Under the pieces are notes generated by a model. The model was not told the origin of the DNA. It was given only the letters and a program-made list of their open reading frames with translations, and made no database searches. A DNA stretch of 64,000 bases from Trueperella bernardiae (lineage in GTDB: Bacteria > Actinomycetota > Actinomycetes > Actinomycetales > Actinomycetaceae), in assembly GCF_001469025.1 (NCBI RefSeq), contig NZ_LNIZ01000001.1, positions 310,001 through 374,000 of the forward strand. The letters run 5' to 3'. The position numbers were made by a program, and so were the translations under genes. Shown here in pieces: positions 48,762-60,315 of the stretch. Each line of letters starts with the position of its first letter. Positions within the stretch are counted from its first letter, which is position 1.

Positions 48762-49007
48762 CTAGCCCTGGAACTTCGTGATGAGGCCAATCAGCACGAT
48801 CGACGTCACCCACACCAGCGCCACACCCACCGTGATGCGGTTCAGGTTGCGCTCAGCCACGCCCGAGGAACGCATCGAGGTGGAGATGCCACCGCCGAAC
48901 ACGTCAGACACACCGCCGCCACGGCCCTTGTGCAACAGAATCGAGCCGATAAGGAGGAGGCTCGAAAGCACGAGCACAATGATGCAAAGAATAAGGAGAA
49001 CGTTCAC
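48762..49007 (-). CDS. secG: Preprotein translocase subunit SecG
   Basis: Small SecYEG subunit. The 81-residue protein has two membrane helices (LLILCIIVLVLSSLLLIGSIL and ITVGVALVWVTSIVLIGLI) around the conserved loop HKGRGGGVSDVFGGG. GTG 49007 is chosen because MNVLLIL is the family N terminus and GAGA lies upstream; a longer frame begins in the leader. It follows tpiA as usual in actinobacteria. Confidence 0.95.
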   Translation of the reverse strand: MNVLLILCIIVLVLSSLLLIGSILLHKGRGGGVSDVFGGGISTSMRSSGVAERNLNRITVGVALVWVTSIVLIGLITKFQG

Positions 49008-49057
49008 GATATTCTCTTTCGGTCGGGACCGGCGCCTGGCGCCACATACCGTACCAG

Positions 49058-49086
49058 TGTATAGCACGGGAGGGGAACAGCGTGAA
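49058..49086 (-). promoter_or_regulatory. Predicted promoter of secG
   Basis: On the minus strand TTCACG (49086-49081) and TATACA (49063-49058) are spaced by 17 bases. This places the start about 45 bases before secG. A GC hairpin, CGGGAGGGGA/TCCCCTCCCG (49067-49102), overlaps it and may end part of the tpiA transcript. Confidence 0.45.
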
Positions 49087-49119
49087 TGCCGCTCCCCTCC
49101 CGGGTGTGAGACCTATCGC

Positions 49120-49896
49120 TTAGACGAGGAAGGTCACGATCTTCGCGAACTCCGTGGCATCAAGCGAAGCGCCGCCCACGAGCGCGCCGTCCACATCCGG
49201 CTGAGCCATGATGTCCTTGACGTTGGAAGACTTCACCGAGCCGCCGTACTGGATACGAACGGCCTGCGCCGTGGCGTCGTCGTAAAGTTCGCCCACCTTG
49301 ACGCGGATCGCGCCGCAGACTTCCTGGGCGTCCTCCGGGGTGGCGACCTCACCGGTGCCAATGGCCCAAATGGGCTCGTAAGCGATGACCGACTTGGCCA
49401 CCTCCTCAGCGGTGAGACCCGCGAGCATCTCCTCGATCTGGCCGAGCACGAAGTCGACCTGGTTGGCGGCCTTGCGCACGTCCAGCGCCTCGCCGCAACA
49501 CATGATCGGGGTCATGCCCGCATCCAGGACCTTCTTGGCCTTCTTGCCCACGAGCTCGGAGGTCTCACCGTGGTACTCGCGGCGCTCCGAGTGGCCAACC
49601 ACCACGTAGGTGCAGCCGAGCTTGGTGAGCATGCCGGTGGAGATTTCGCCGGTGAAGGCTCCCTTGTCGTGGATCGACACGTCCTGCGCGCCGTACCCGA
49701 TCTCAAACTCCTCCGACTCGACGAGGGTCTGCACCGAGCGAATGTCGGTGAAGGGGACGATCACGGCCGCCTCGGTGGTGGCGTAATCGTGCTTGAGATC
49801 CTTGAGGGTGAGGGCAAGCTTCTGAACCAGGGAGATCGCCTCGAGGTGATCGAGGTTCATCTTCCAGTTGCCTGCCATAAGCGGGGTGCGGGTCAT
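49120..49896 (-). CDS. tpiA: Triosephosphate isomerase
   Basis: It interconverts DHAP and glyceraldehyde 3-phosphate. The 258-residue TIM barrel shows [28 protein letters not shown] (catalytic His), and [15 protein letters not shown] (catalytic Glu). The ATG directly abuts the pgk stop (TAAATG). Confidence 0.98.
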   Translation of the reverse strand: MTRTPLMAGNWKMNLDHLEAISLVQKLALTLKDLKHDYATTEAAVIVPFTDIRSVQTLVESEEFEIGYGAQDVSIHDKGAFTGEISTGMLTKLGCTYVVVGHSERREYHGETSELVGKKAKKVLDAGMTPIMCCGEALDVRKAANQVDFVLGQIEEMLAGLTAEEVAKSVIAYEPIWAIGTGEVATPEDAQEVCGAIRVKVGELYDDATAQAVRIQYGGSVKSSNVKDIMAQPDVDGALVGGASLDATEFAKIVTFLV

Positions 49897-51090
49897 TTAG
49901 TCCTCCAAAACTGCAATGCCGGGAAGCTCCTTGCCCTCGAGGTACTCGAGGGAGGCGCCGCCGCCGGTGGAAATGTGATTGAACTTGGCCTCGTCGAAGC
50001 CGAGGGTGCGAACCGCGGCCGCGGAATCGCCACCGCCGACGATCGTGAAGCCCTCAGCCTTCTCCATCGCATCGGCGATGGCCTTCGTGCCGTTGGCGAA
50101 CGCCGGGAACTCGAACACGCCCATGGGGCCGTTCCACACGATCGTCTTCGAATCGGCGATCGCGGCGGCATAGCCCTCACGGGTCTTCGGGCCGATGTCC
50201 AGGCCCATCTCGTCAGCCGGCATCTCGCCGGTGTCGTAGATGGAGGCCGGGGCGTCAGCGTTGAACTCCGGGGCGGTCACGTTATCAACCGGGACGAGGA
50301 TCTCGACGCCGGCCTCACGAGCCTTCTTCAGGTACTCGCCAGCCTTCTCCACGAAGTCCTCCTCGAGGAGGGAGGTGCCCACCTCGTTGCCCTTCGCCTT
50401 GAGGAAGGTGTAGGCCATGCCGCCGCCGATGAGCAGACGATCGGCCTTGTCGAGCAGGTTGTCGATCACGCCGAGCTTATCCGAAACCTTCGAGCCGCCC
50501 AGGATCACCGTGTAGGGGCGAGCCGGGTCCTTCGTGGCCTTCGACAGGGAGTCGATCTCCTTGAAGACGAGCTCGCCGGCAGCGCTCGGCAGCTTCTTCG
50601 CGATGTCGTAAACCGAGGCCTGCTTGCGGTGAACAACGCCGAAGCCGTCGGACACGAAGGCGTCAGCCAGCGCCGCATACTCGGAGGCAAGCTCCTCGCG
50701 CTCCGCATCCACCTTCGAGGTCTCGCGAGCATCGAAGCGGACGTTCTCCAGCAGGACGACGTCGCCGTTTGCCATATCGGCGGTCAGCGCCTTCGCGGAC
50801 TCGCCAACCGTGTCCTCAGCCAGCTTCACGTCCTTGCCCAGCAGCTCCGACAGGCGGGCAGCCACGGGCGCCAGCGAGAAGTCGGGGTTGACCTCGCCCT
50901 TCGGACGGCCCAGGTGCGCCGAGACAATGACCTTGGCGCCCGCGTCAATGAGGCGGGTGAGGGTGGGCAGGGCGGCGCGAATACGGCCGTCGTCCGTGAT
51001 GTTCTTTTCCTTGTCCAGCGGGACGTTAAAGTCCGAGCGGACAAAAACCTTCTTGCCGGCGAGATCGCCGAGCGAATCGATGGTCCTCAT
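49897..51090 (-). CDS. pgk: Phosphoglycerate kinase
   Basis: The 397-residue protein shows [22 protein letters not shown] (substrate-binding N domain), [25 protein letters not shown], and the ATP-binding [13 protein letters not shown] near the C terminus. It forms ATP from 1,3-bisphosphoglycerate in glycolysis. It is coupled to tpiA and separated from gap by a strong terminator. Confidence 0.98.
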   Translation of the reverse strand: MRTIDSLGDLAGKKVFVRSDFNVPLDKEKNITDDGRIRAALPTLTRLIDAGAKVIVSAHLGRPKGEVNPDFSLAPVAARLSELLGKDVKLAEDTVGESAKALTADMANGDVVLLENVRFDARETSKVDAEREELASEYAALADAFVSDGFGVVHRKQASVYDIAKKLPSAAGELVFKEIDSLSKATKDPARPYTVILGGSKVSDKLGVIDNLLDKADRLLIGGGMAYTFLKAKGNEVGTSLLEEDFVEKAGEYLKKAREAGVEILVPVDNVTAPEFNADAPASIYDTGEMPADEMGLDIGPKTREGYAAAIADSKTIVWNGPMGVFEFPAFANGTKAIADAMEKAEGFTIVGGGDSAAAVRTLGFDEAKFNHISTGGGASLEYLEGKELPGIAVLED

Positions 51091-51161
51091 GAATTCTCCT
51101 TTTCTGATCGGGCGCGCGCGAGCACGAAGACGCGCGGGCGCCCGGAGGAAGACATTTTCTG

Positions 51162-51198
51162 TAAAAGTGCCCGCACATGTCGCGCATGTGCGGGCACT
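51162..51198 (-). terminator. Intrinsic terminator between gap and pgk
   Basis: On the minus strand AGTGCCCGCACATG, loop CGCGA, CATGTGCGGGCACT, then TTTT: a perfect 14-base-pair stem. It should make gap more abundant than pgk-tpiA, or require a separate pgk promoter in the following 70 bases. Confidence 0.9.
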
Positions 51199-51214
51199 CT
51201 ACTTGGCGACGCGC

Positions 51215-52261
<1,047 letters not shown>

Positions 52262-52428
52262 TTAGCGGGAAGTTCCCGCAACGATCGCTGGACGCGCGTC
52301 TCGCGTGGCCGCTCACGTTTCGTAAAGATTCTACAACGAATCGCGCAAGGCCCGCAGGGACCTAAGCCGTTTCTTCACACATAGCTGACAAGCTCGACGC
52401 GCCCTGCCCGCGTGTGAAAAGGACGCCG

Positions 52429-53409
52429 CTACAGCCGATGCTGGACGTCGGAGACGGCATCCATCGTGTCAGGGATTCCGAGCTCGGCCGCCCGCTTGTC
52501 GGCCATCGTGTTGAGCCGGCGCAGGCGCCCGGCCACCGCGTCCTTCGTAGCCGGCGGGTTGAGCCGCCCACCCAGCATGTTGAGCGAATCCTCCGGGTAC
52601 TGCATGCGGAACTTGCCCACCTCGCGCAGGTTGTCGGGCACCTCCTCCCCCAGGATTTCGAAGGCACGCTTGACACGGATGACAGCGACGACGGCCGCGT
52701 CGGCCGACCTGCGCATGTTCGCATCGTCAAAGTTGGCCAGACGGTTAGCCTGGCCATGGACCTCGCGCTCGGTACGCAGATCCTCCCACAGCAACACCCC
52801 GTCGTTCGATCCCATGCGACTGAGCATGTCCGAGATCGCATCCCCCTCGCGGATGTCCACCCGGTAGGCGCCGCGGGCCTCGCGCGCCCGGTAGGGGCTC
52901 TCCAAACGACGGGCGAGCCCGCCGATCCCGTAAGCAGCCTCCAGGGAGGGGCAGGTCAGCTCAAGCGCCGCATTCCGGCCAGGCTCCATGAGGGACCCGC
53001 GCGCGAGGAACGCCCCGCGCCAGGCAGCCGCCGCGTCGGCCTTTGACCCACCCACGATCTGCGCCGGCAGCCCGCGCACAGGCCGTCCCAGCGTGTCGAG
53101 CAATCCGAGCCTGCGCGCGATTCGCTCGCCGTTCTTCGTAATCCGCACGACGTACGTGTTGCCCGCCCGCCCGGAGTTCTTCACCACCACGAGGTCCGCA
53201 TCAACGGAGAACACCGCCTTGATGAGCTCGCACATGTGCCGGGCCGCGCCCGGGTGATCGAGCTCAGCCTGGAGCGTGACCACGCCGTCGTTAATCTGGA
53301 GCCCGCCGGCAAATCGGAACATCACCGAAACCTCGGCGGTCATCGACGACGCCGTCCGCGGAAACACCGCGGACAGTTCGTCCTTCAAGGTGACGGTCAA
53401 CGGCGGCAT
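52429..53409 (-). CDS. whiA: Sporulation/division regulator WhiA
   Basis: The 326-residue DNA-binding protein combines a LAGLIDADG-like N domain (VTLKDELSAVFP, AAAAWRGAFLARGSLMEPG) and a C-terminal helix-turn-helix (VPDNLREVGKFRMQYPEDSLNMLG). In streptomycetes it controls sporulation septation; in non-sporulating bacteria it influences division and chromosome segregation. ATG 53409 has GGGAGG upstream; a TTG at 53421 was rejected. It is last in the uvrA-uvrC-rapZ-yvcK-whiA run. Confidence 0.96.
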   Translation of the reverse strand: MPPLTVTLKDELSAVFPRTASSMTAEVSVMFRFAGGLQINDGVVTLQAELDHPGAARHMCELIKAVFSVDADLVVVKNSGRAGNTYVVRITKNGERIARRLGLLDTLGRPVRGLPAQIVGGSKADAAAAWRGAFLARGSLMEPGRNAALELTCPSLEAAYGIGGLARRLESPYRAREARGAYRVDIREGDAISDMLSRMGSNDGVLLWEDLRTEREVHGQANRLANFDDANMRRSADAAVVAVIRVKRAFEILGEEVPDNLREVGKFRMQYPEDSLNMLGGRLNPPATKDAVAGRLRRLNTMADKRAAELGIPDTMDAVSDVQHRL

Positions 53410-53439
53410 GATTCCTCCCAAGATGTGTGCGGGACATCC

Positions 53440-53445
53440 ATTATA
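53440..53445 (-). promoter_or_regulatory. Consensus -10 (TATAAT) upstream of whiA
   Basis: A perfect TATAAT lies on the minus strand 30 bases before the whiA start, in the 47-base gap after yvcK. No clear -35 is seen. It may provide an internal whiA promoter. Confidence 0.4.
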
Positions 53446-53456
53446 CGTAAAGGCTT

Positions 53457-54404
53457 TTACCAGCGCGGACTTGAGCCGAGCAACTCGCGCAGGGCCGAGG
53501 CGAGGAAAAGCACGTCGTGGCGCGCGGGATCACGGCGATCCGCGAGCGGCCGGGCCAGGATCTCCGCCCCGCACTCCTCCGCCTCCCGCGACAGCTTGCC
53601 CCAGTGAGTACCGGGGCCGTCGTCGATAACAATCCGGTCAAGCGCCAGGCTCGGGGCGTGCTCGTGGAAGGAGCGCACGTGATCGGCGGGTGAGAGCGTA
53701 CGCGTCTCGTCGTCGGGAACAAGGTTGATGAGCAGTGCACGTTTGGCCGGGGTGGCCGCCAGCGCCTCGTACAGCTCCGGTACGAGCAAGTGCGGGATGA
53801 CGGAGGTGAACCAGGAGCCGGGGCCGAAAATCACCCAGTCGGCGTCATGAATCGCCGCGATCGCCTCGGGCACCGCGGGCGGGTTTTCCGGGATGAGGCG
53901 CACCTGCTTGATCTCCGCCTTGCACGTGGCCACCCCCGCCTGGCCAAAGATCGTGTGCGGACCGGAATCGTCGCACACCTCTGCCTCAATGCGCAGCGGC
54001 GTGGACGACATCGGCAACACCGTACCCGCGGCATCGAGCAGCCGCCCCACAAGATCCAGCCCCTTGACCTGGTCCCCCAGCAGATCCCACACGCCCGTGA
54101 TGAGGAGGTTGCCGAGCGAATGGCCGTTGAGCGGGCCCTCGGAGGTGAACCGGTACTGCATGACGTCACGCCAGGTCAGCGCCCACTCGCCGTCGTCGCA
54201 CAGGGCCGACAGCGCCATGCGCAAATCGCCGGGTGGGAGGATGTCGAACTCTTCGCGCAGCCGGCCGGAGCTGCCGCCGTCGTCGGCCACGGTCACGATC
54301 GCCGTGATGTTGCGCGTGAGCAGGCGCAACGCGCTGAGCGTGGCGAACAGGCCGTGTCCCCCGCCCAGCGCTACCACCTTCGCGCCGCGCGCCCCGCTGG
54401 TCAT
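53457..54404 (-). CDS. yvcK: Gluconeogenesis factor YvcK (CofD-like)
   Basis: The 315-residue protein shows VVALGGGHGLFATLSALRLL, VTVADDGGSSGRLREEF, LNGHSLGNLLITG, and VIFGPGSWFTSVIPHLLV, all diagnostic of the YvcK/CofD family. Its homologs bind UDP-sugars and support cell wall synthesis and growth on gluconeogenic carbon. It overlaps rapZ by four bases. Confidence 0.95.
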   Translation of the reverse strand: MTSGARGAKVVALGGGHGLFATLSALRLLTRNITAIVTVADDGGSSGRLREEFDILPPGDLRMALSALCDDGEWALTWRDVMQYRFTSEGPLNGHSLGNLLITGVWDLLGDQVKGLDLVGRLLDAAGTVLPMSSTPLRIEAEVCDDSGPHTIFGQAGVATCKAEIKQVRLIPENPPAVPEAIAAIHDADWVIFGPGSWFTSVIPHLLVPELYEALAATPAKRALLINLVPDDETRTLSPADHVRSFHEHAPSLALDRIVIDDGPGTHWGKLSREAEECGAEILARPLADRRDPARHDVLFLASALRELLGSSPRW

Positions 54405-55354
54405 TCGCGCCCCAAGTCTCGATGGAAAACCCGCACGGAATGCCCCCGCGCGCGCATGAGCTCGGCCAGCCGCTCCGTCATCGCCACCGAGCGGTGCTTA
54501 CCGCCCGTGCACCCGATCGCGATCGTCACATACGGCTTGAGCTCGTGCTTGTAGCCCTCGAGGATCGGATCGATGAGGTTGGCGTATCCTCCGATGAACT
54601 CCTCCGCGCCATCGATGCTGAGCACGAAGTTGGACACAGGCTCGTCCTTGCCCGTCAGGTGCCGTAGCTCGGAGACCCAATACGGGTTGGGCAGGAAGCG
54701 CACGTCCGCCACGTGGTCGGCGTCCATCGGCAGGCCGTACTTGAAGCCGAAGGACATGATCGTCAGGTGCGGATCGTCCTCCCCGGCCTCCTGCATGTTC
54801 TGTCGGATCTTGCGCGCCAAGTCATGGACCGTGAGCGACGAGGTATCAATCAACATGTCGGCGCGCGTGCGCAACTGGGCGAGCACCTCGCGCTCGAGGC
54901 GAATCCCGTCAAGCAGGCGCCCGTCCCCCTGCAGCGGGTGCGGCCGGCGCACGGACTCGTACCGGCGCACCAGAACCTCGTCCGAGGCGTCAAGGAACAT
55001 GATCCGGTAATCCTGCCTGCGCTCCTGCAGCTGATCGAGCACCTCCACCAACTCCCGGAAGTACTCACGCGAACGCACATCAACGACCGCGGCCAGCCGG
55101 CGCACCGCCTGCCCGTCCACCGGCGAGATGAGGCCCGCCAGCGCGCTCAGCAGGCGCGGGGGCAGGTTGTCGACGACGTACCAACCGATATCCTCAAGCG
55201 TGGCAGCCGCGCGCGACCGGCCCGCCCCGGACATGCCCGTGATAATGAGGATTTCGGGGATATCCGCGGCAGGAAGGCTCACCTCGCGGTCAAGCTCGGG
55301 TACCAGGCGCGGGATCTTGCCCGTGTCATTAATGTCATCGTGGGAGATCGTCAT
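54401..55354 (-). CDS. rapZ: RNase adapter RapZ-like nucleotide-binding protein
   Basis: A 317-residue P-loop protein: ITGMSGAGRSRAAATLEDIGWYVVDNLPP (Walker A with Arg), FLDASDEVLVRRYESVRRPHPL, FGFKYGLPMDADHVADVRFLPNP, and VTIAIGCTGGKHRSVAMTERLA. In E. coli RapZ directs decay of the sRNA GlmZ; in actinobacteria the role is probably different and linked to YvcK. ATG 55354 (MTISHDD) is chosen because longer frames overlap uvrC. Confidence 0.93.
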   Translation of the reverse strand: MTISHDDINDTGKIPRLVPELDREVSLPAADIPEILIITGMSGAGRSRAAATLEDIGWYVVDNLPPRLLSALAGLISPVDGQAVRRLAAVVDVRSREYFRELVEVLDQLQERRQDYRIMFLDASDEVLVRRYESVRRPHPLQGDGRLLDGIRLEREVLAQLRTRADMLIDTSSLTVHDLARKIRQNMQEAGEDDPHLTIMSFGFKYGLPMDADHVADVRFLPNPYWVSELRHLTGKDEPVSNFVLSIDGAEEFIGGYANLIDPILEGYKHELKPYVTIAIGCTGGKHRSVAMTERLAELMRARGHSVRVFHRDLGRE

Positions 55355-55373
55355 AACACTATCGTGCCAGTTT

Positions 55374-57356
55374 TCACTCCGACTTTCCTGAAAAGTGAGC
55401 GACGATCGCGGCGGCCATCGCCGGCCCAATACCCGGCACGGCCTGCAGGTCCTCCGCACTTGCCGCCTTGATCCGGGCCACGGACTTCAACTGCTTGAGC
55501 AACGCCGCCTGCTTCACCGGCCCCAGACCCGGGATCTCATCCAGGGCCGAGCGCGTCATCGACGCCGAGCGCCGCTTGCGATGGAACGTAATGGCGAAAC
55601 GGTGTGACTCATCGCGCAGGTGCTGGAGCAGCCGCAGCGCCGGGGACGTACGCGACAGGATAATGGGGAACTCCTCCCCCGGCACCCAGATCTCCTCCAG
55701 GCGCTTAGCCAGCCCGATCACGGTCACGTCCGCGTCCAGCTCGTCAACCACCCGCTGGGCGGCGTTCACCTGCGGCAGGCCGCCGTCGACGACGATGAGG
55801 TCCGGCCGGTACGCAAAGCGCGGCTTGGGCTCGGGGGACACGACTTCGTTGGCCTCGGCTTCGGGTGCGTCAAGCTCCCCGGGCGCACCCGGCTCCGGCG
55901 CGGGCGCTACGAGCCGCTTGAGGCGGCGGCGCAACACTTCATCCATCGCCGCCGTATCATCACGCGCCCCCAGCCCGTCCTCGCCGCGCACCACGAAATG
56001 CCGGTAGTCGGCCTTCTTCGCCAGCCCGTCCTCAAACACGACCATCGAGCCGACCTGGTGCGTGCCCTGCGTGTGCGAGATGTCGTAGCCCTCGATACGT
56101 AGCGGCGCGCGGGGCAGGTCAAGCCCCACACGCAACTCCTCGAGCGCCTGGGAGCGCTCCGTGATGTCGCCCGCCCGGGCCAACTTGTGACGCTGGAGCG
56201 CCTGCGCCGCATTCGTCTTCACCGTCTCCATCAGCTGCGCCTTCGGCCCGCGCTGCGGGGTCTTGATCGCCACCTTCGCCCCGCGCAGCTCGGTCAGCCA
56301 CGAGGCGATCGTGGCGGCGTCGTCGGGCATGGTGGGCACCCAGATCTCGCGCGGGAGGGCGGATGCGGCCGTGTGGTCGACGTCGTCCACAGACCTGGCG
56401 CGCGACTTCGCCTTCCCGCCCGTGTGCTCGCCGTACACCTGCACCAGCAGGTGGTTCACCAGGCCCTCGGCGCCCTCGTCCTCGATCGCGGAGATCCAGC
56501 CGCGCTGGCCGCGAATCCGCCCGCCGCGCACGTAAAACACCTGCACCGAGGCCTCCAGCTCGTCAAACACGAGCCCAAAGACATCGGCGTCCACGTCCGC
56601 ATCCAGCACCACGGTGTTGCGCTCGGCCACCACCTCGAGTGCCCGCACGTCGTCGCGCAACCGGGCCGCGCGCTCGAAGTCAAGATCGGCGGAGGCCGCC
56701 GCCATCTCCTTCTTCTTCTGCGAGATGAGGTCCTCCCCCGTGCCGTCAAGGAAGCGCACCATCTGCCGCGCGATGTCCCGGTGCTCGTCGCCGCTCACCC
56801 GCCCCACGCACGGGGCCGAACACTTGCCGATGTAGCCCAGCAGGCACGGGCGTCCCGAGCGCTCTGCCCCGCGAAACACGCCCGCCGAACACGAACGTAT
56901 CGGGAACACGCGCAAGAGCTGGTCGAGCGAATCGCGCACCGCCCACACCTTCGTATACGGCCCGTAGTAGCGGTTCCCACGCCGGTGAGCGTTACGGGTG
57001 ACCATCACCCGCGGGAACTCCTCGCTGATCGTGATCGCCAGGTACGGGTAGGACTTGTCGTCGCGGTACATGACGTTGAAGCGCGGCGTGAACTCCTTGA
57101 TCCACGAATACTCCAGCGTCAGCGCCTCGATCTCGGAGGCGACCACCACCCACTGCACCCGCACCGCCGTGAACACCATCTGGCGCGTGCGCGGGTGGAG
57201 CAACGCCGGATCCTGGAAGTAGTTCTGCAGGCGCTGGCGCAGGTTCTTGGCCTTGCCCACGTAGATGACCCGTTCGTCATCGTCGATAAAACGATAGACG
57301 CCCGGGTCCCTGGGAATATCGCCCGTCTTCGGGCGATAGCTTTCCGGATTGGCCAT
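55374..57356 (-). CDS. uvrC: Excinuclease ABC subunit C
   Basis: UvrC cuts DNA on both sides of lesions. The 660-residue protein has the GIY-YIG domain (GVYRFIDDDERVIYVGKAKNLRQRL), the UVR motif near SADLDFERAARLRDDVRAL, the RNase H-like C domain (LRIEGYDISHTQGTHQVGSMVVFEDG), and two helix-hairpin-helix motifs at the end (IPGLGPVKQAALL, VPGIGPAMAAAIV). Its ATG directly follows the uvrA stop. Confidence 0.97.
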   Translation of the reverse strand: MANPESYRPKTGDIPRDPGVYRFIDDDERVIYVGKAKNLRQRLQNYFQDPALLHPRTRQMVFTAVRVQWVVVASEIEALTLEYSWIKEFTPRFNVMYRDDKSYPYLAITISEEFPRVMVTRNAHRRGNRYYGPYTKVWAVRDSLDQLLRVFPIRSCSAGVFRGAERSGRPCLLGYIGKCSAPCVGRVSGDEHRDIARQMVRFLDGTGEDLISQKKKEMAAASADLDFERAARLRDDVRALEVVAERNTVVLDADVDADVFGLVFDELEASVQVFYVRGGRIRGQRGWISAIEDEGAEGLVNHLLVQVYGEHTGGKAKSRARSVDDVDHTAASALPREIWVPTMPDDAATIASWLTELRGAKVAIKTPQRGPKAQLMETVKTNAAQALQRHKLARAGDITERSQALEELRVGLDLPRAPLRIEGYDISHTQGTHQVGSMVVFEDGLAKKADYRHFVVRGEDGLGARDDTAAMDEVLRRRLKRLVAPAPEPGAPGELDAPEAEANEVVSPEPKPRFAYRPDLIVVDGGLPQVNAAQRVVDELDADVTVIGLAKRLEEIWVPGEEFPIILSRTSPALRLLQHLRDESHRFAITFHRKRRSASMTRSALDEIPGLGPVKQAALLKQLKSVARIKAASAEDLQAVPGIGPAMAAAIVAHFSGKSE

Positions 57357-60221
57357 CTACAAGGTTCCCGCCTTATCCAAGATCGGCTTGAGGTAGTGGC
57401 CCGTGTGCGAGTCGGCCACCATGGCCACCTGTTCCGGCGTGCCCTCGGCGACGACGAGCCCGCCGCCCTTGCCGCCCTCCGGCCCCAGGTCGATCACCCA
57501 GTCGGCCGACTTGATGACGTCAAGGTTGTGTTCGATGACGATGATCGTATTGCCCTTATCCGCCAGCTCTTGCAGCACGCCGAGCAGCTTGCGCACGTCC
57601 TCAAAGTGCAAGCCGGTGGTCGGCTCGTCGAGCATGTAGACCGTGCGGCCCGTGGAGCGCCGGTGGAGTTCGGAGGCAAGCTTGACCCGCTGGGCCTCGC
57701 CTCCCGAGAGCGTGGTGGCCGGCTGGCCGAGCTTGATGTAGCCCAGACCCACGTTCTCCAGCACTTCGAGGTACTTGGTGATGCGGGTGACCGAGCCGAA
57801 GAACTCGCGCGCCTGCGAGATGGTCATGTCGAGCACCTCGGCCACGTTCTTGCCCTTGTAGTGCACCTCCAGGGTCTCGCGGTTGTAGCGCGTGCCGTGG
57901 CACACCTCGCACGGCACGTACACGTCAGGCAGGAAGTTCATCTCGATCTTCAGCGTGCCGTCCCCGGAGCAGGACTCGCAGCGCCCGCCCTTGACGTTGA
58001 AGGAGAAGCGCCCGGGCCCGTACCCGCGCACCTTCGCCTCCTCCGTCTCGGCAAACAGCTTGCGGATCGGGTCCCACATGCCGGTGTACGTGGCCGGGTT
58101 CGAGCGCGGGGTGCGCCCGATCGGCGACTGGTCCACGTGAACCACCTTGTCCAACTCCGCCAGGCCCTTGACCTTGCCGTGCTTGCCGGGCAACGTCTGG
58201 GCGCGGTTAAGCTTGTTGGCCAGCACCCGGTACAAGATCGTGTTAACGAGTGAGGACTTGCCCGATCCGGACACGCCCGTCACCGCCGTCATGACGCCGA
58301 TCGGGAACTTCACGTCGATGCCGCGCAGGTTGTTCTCCCGCGCGCCCGTCACCTCGATCTGCTTGGTCTTGTACACGCGACGCCGGCTCGTGGGCACCGC
58401 GATCTCCCGCGCGCCCTTGAGGTAGGCGCCCGTCAGCGACTCCTCGCAGTCCACGATTCCAGCCGGCTCGCCCGAATAGACGATGTGGCCGCCGTGCTCG
58501 CCGGCGCGCGGGCCGATGTCCACCACCCAGTCCGCCGCCCGGATCGTGTCCTCATCATGTTCGACGACGACGAGCGTGTTACCCAGATCCCGCAGGCGTA
58601 GCAGGGCGGAGAGCAGCTTCTCATTGTCGCGCTGGTGCAGGCCGATCGACGGCTCGTCGAGTACATAGAGCACGCCCACCAACCCCGCGCCGATTTGGGT
58701 GGCCAGGCGGATACGCTGGGCCTCACCACCTGAGAGCGATCCCGCGGAGCGTGACATCGTGAGGTAGTCCAGGCCCACGTTGACCAGGAAGGTGAGCCGG
58801 GCCAGGATCTCCTTAAGGACGGCGTCGGCGATCTTGCGCTCGCGCTGCCCGAGCTCGATGTGCGACAGGTAGTCGAGCGCGTCCACGATCGACAGCTCGG
58901 TCAGCTCAAAGATGTTGAGCTCCCCCACCCGCACCGCGAGCACCTCGGGGCGAAGGCGCGCTCCCCCGCACACCTCGCACGTGACCTCGCGCATGAAGCC
59001 CTCGTACCGTTCGCGCGACCACTCCGAGCTGGTCTCATCGTGCTTGCGTTTGACGAAGTGCAACACGCCCTCGAAGCCCGTGGAGTACACCTTCTCCCGG
59101 CCCCAGCGGTTGCGGTAGGTCATCTTGACCTTGTAATCCAGACCGTGCAAGATCGCGTCCCGCGCCTCGCCCGACAGGTCCTTCCACCGCGTGTTGAGGT
59201 CGAATCCGAGCTGCTCGCCCAGGCCCTCGAGCTGGCGCATATGGTAGTCGCGAGCCGGGCCGGACGCCGTCGTGGTCCACGGAATGATCGCACCCTCTTC
59301 CAGCGTCATGTCCTCATCCGCAATCACCAGGTCTTCCGAAACCTGCACAGTGTAGCCGATGCCATCGCACGCCGGGCACGAGCCGTAGGGGGCGTTGAAG
59401 GAGAACGTGCGCGGCTCGATCTCCTCGATCTCCAGCACGTGGTCATTCGGGCAGGAGCGGTACTCGGAGAACTTCCGCTCGCGCTCCGGATCGTCCGCAT
59501 CCCGGTCCACGAACTCGACGATGAGCCGCCCGTCGGCCAGCCGCAGCGCGGTCTCCACCGAGTCATTGAGGCGCGAACGCATGCCCTCGCGAATCGCGAG
59601 CCGGTCCACCACCACGTCGATGTTGTGCTTCTTCGTCTTGGCCAGCGTGGGCGGATCGGTGAGCCGCACCTGCTGTCCATCCACCCGCGCGCGCGAATAC
59701 CCGTCCGCGCTCAGCGTGCGGAACACGTCCGCGTGCTCACCCTTGCGGCCGCGAATGACCGGCGCGAGGATCTGGAAGCGCGTGCCCTCATCCAACTGCA
59801 GCAGGCGATCGACGATCTTCTCCGCGCTCTGCGCCTCAATCTTCTCCCCGCACACCGGACAATACTGTGTGCCCGCGCGCGCGTACAGCAGACGCAGGTA
59901 GTCGTAGACCTCCGTAATCGTGCCCACCGTGGAGCGCGGGTTGCGGTTGGTGGATTTTTGGTCGATCGACACCGCGGGCGACAGGCCCTCAATGAAATCC
60001 ACATCCGGCTTGTCCATCTGCCCGAGGAACTGGCGTGCGTACGCCGACAGCGACTCGACATAGCGGCGCTGGCCCTCGGCAAAAATCGTGTCGAACGCCA
60101 GGGAGGACTTCCCCGAGCCGGACAGGCCCGTGAACACCACCATCTTGTCGCGTGGAATCTCCAACGAGACGTTCTTCAGGTTGTGTTCGCGGGCGCCTTG
60201 AATGCGAATGTCGTCATGCAC
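57357..60221 (-). CDS. uvrA: Excinuclease ABC subunit A
   Basis: The damage-sensing ABC ATPase of nucleotide excision repair. The 954-residue protein has two ABC modules: Walker [21 protein letters not shown] near residue 33 and [18 protein letters not shown] near residue 648, and signature motifs [19 protein letters not shown] and [16 protein letters not shown]. The C-terminal zinc finger (CESCSGDG...[10 protein letters not shown]) is intact; the first one reads CPNDH instead of CxxC, a form common in actinobacteria. GTG 60221 lies 6 bases after a TAGACT -10, under a LexA box. Confidence 0.97.
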   Translation of the reverse strand: MHDDIRIQGAREHNLKNVSLEIPRDKMVVFTGLSGSGKSSLAFDTIFAEGQRRYVESLSAYARQFLGQMDKPDVDFIEGLSPAVSIDQKSTNRNPRSTVGTITEVYDYLRLLYARAGTQYCPVCGEKIEAQSAEKIVDRLLQLDEGTRFQILAPVIRGRKGEHADVFRTLSADGYSRARVDGQQVRLTDPPTLAKTKKHNIDVVVDRLAIREGMRSRLNDSVETALRLADGRLIVEFVDRDADDPERERKFSEYRSCPNDHVLEIEEIEPRTFSFNAPYGSCPACDGIGYTVQVSEDLVIADEDMTLEEGAIIPWTTTASGPARDYHMRQLEGLGEQLGFDLNTRWKDLSGEARDAILHGLDYKVKMTYRNRWGREKVYSTGFEGVLHFVKRKHDETSSEWSRERYEGFMREVTCEVCGGARLRPEVLAVRVGELNIFELTELSIVDALDYLSHIELGQRERKIADAVLKEILARLTFLVNVGLDYLTMSRSAGSLSGGEAQRIRLATQIGAGLVGVLYVLDEPSIGLHQRDNEKLLSALLRLRDLGNTLVVVEHDEDTIRAADWVVDIGPRAGEHGGHIVYSGEPAGIVDCEESLTGAYLKGAREIAVPTSRRRVYKTKQIEVTGARENNLRGIDVKFPIGVMTAVTGVSGSGKSSLVNTILYRVLANKLNRAQTLPGKHGKVKGLAELDKVVHVDQSPIGRTPRSNPATYTGMWDPIRKLFAETEEAKVRGYGPGRFSFNVKGGRCESCSGDGTLKIEMNFLPDVYVPCEVCHGTRYNRETLEVHYKGKNVAEVLDMTISQAREFFGSVTRITKYLEVLENVGLGYIKLGQPATTLSGGEAQRVKLASELHRRSTGRTVYMLDEPTTGLHFEDVRKLLGVLQELADKGNTIIVIEHNLDVIKSADWVIDLGPEGGKGGGLVVAEGTPEQVAMVADSHTGHYLKPILDKAGTL

Positions 60222-60227
60222 GACCTC

Positions 60228-60268
60228 AGTCTAAACAATGCCTCCGACACAATCGAACGCTTGTTTGA
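60228..60268 (-). promoter_or_regulatory. uvrA promoter with LexA (SOS) box
   Basis: TCGAACGCTTGTTTGA (60253-60268) differs at one base from the actinobacterial LexA palindrome TCGAAC-N4-GTTCGA. On the minus strand TAGACT (60233-60228) ends 6 bases before the uvrA GTG, so the LexA box covers the -35 region at 17-base spacing. This predicts DNA-damage induction of uvrA and the genes downstream. Confidence 0.75.
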
Positions 60269-60303
60269 CGTTTTTGCCACAGCCCGCCCCTTGACCACTC
60301 CAC

Positions 60304-60309
60304 TAGAAT
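60304..60309 (+). promoter_or_regulatory. -10 element for leaderless YCII-gene transcript
   Basis: TAGAAT is followed by six bases and ATG 60316. The divergent LexA box lies 36 bases upstream, so LexA binding could also affect this gene. Confidence 0.5.
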
Positions 60310-60315
60310 GAGCGC

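Noticed and set aside
56187-58253. Open frame of 688 codons on the plus strand
   Set aside because: Antisense to uvrC and uvrA; its composition (rich in His, Arg and Leu) is that of a shadow frame.
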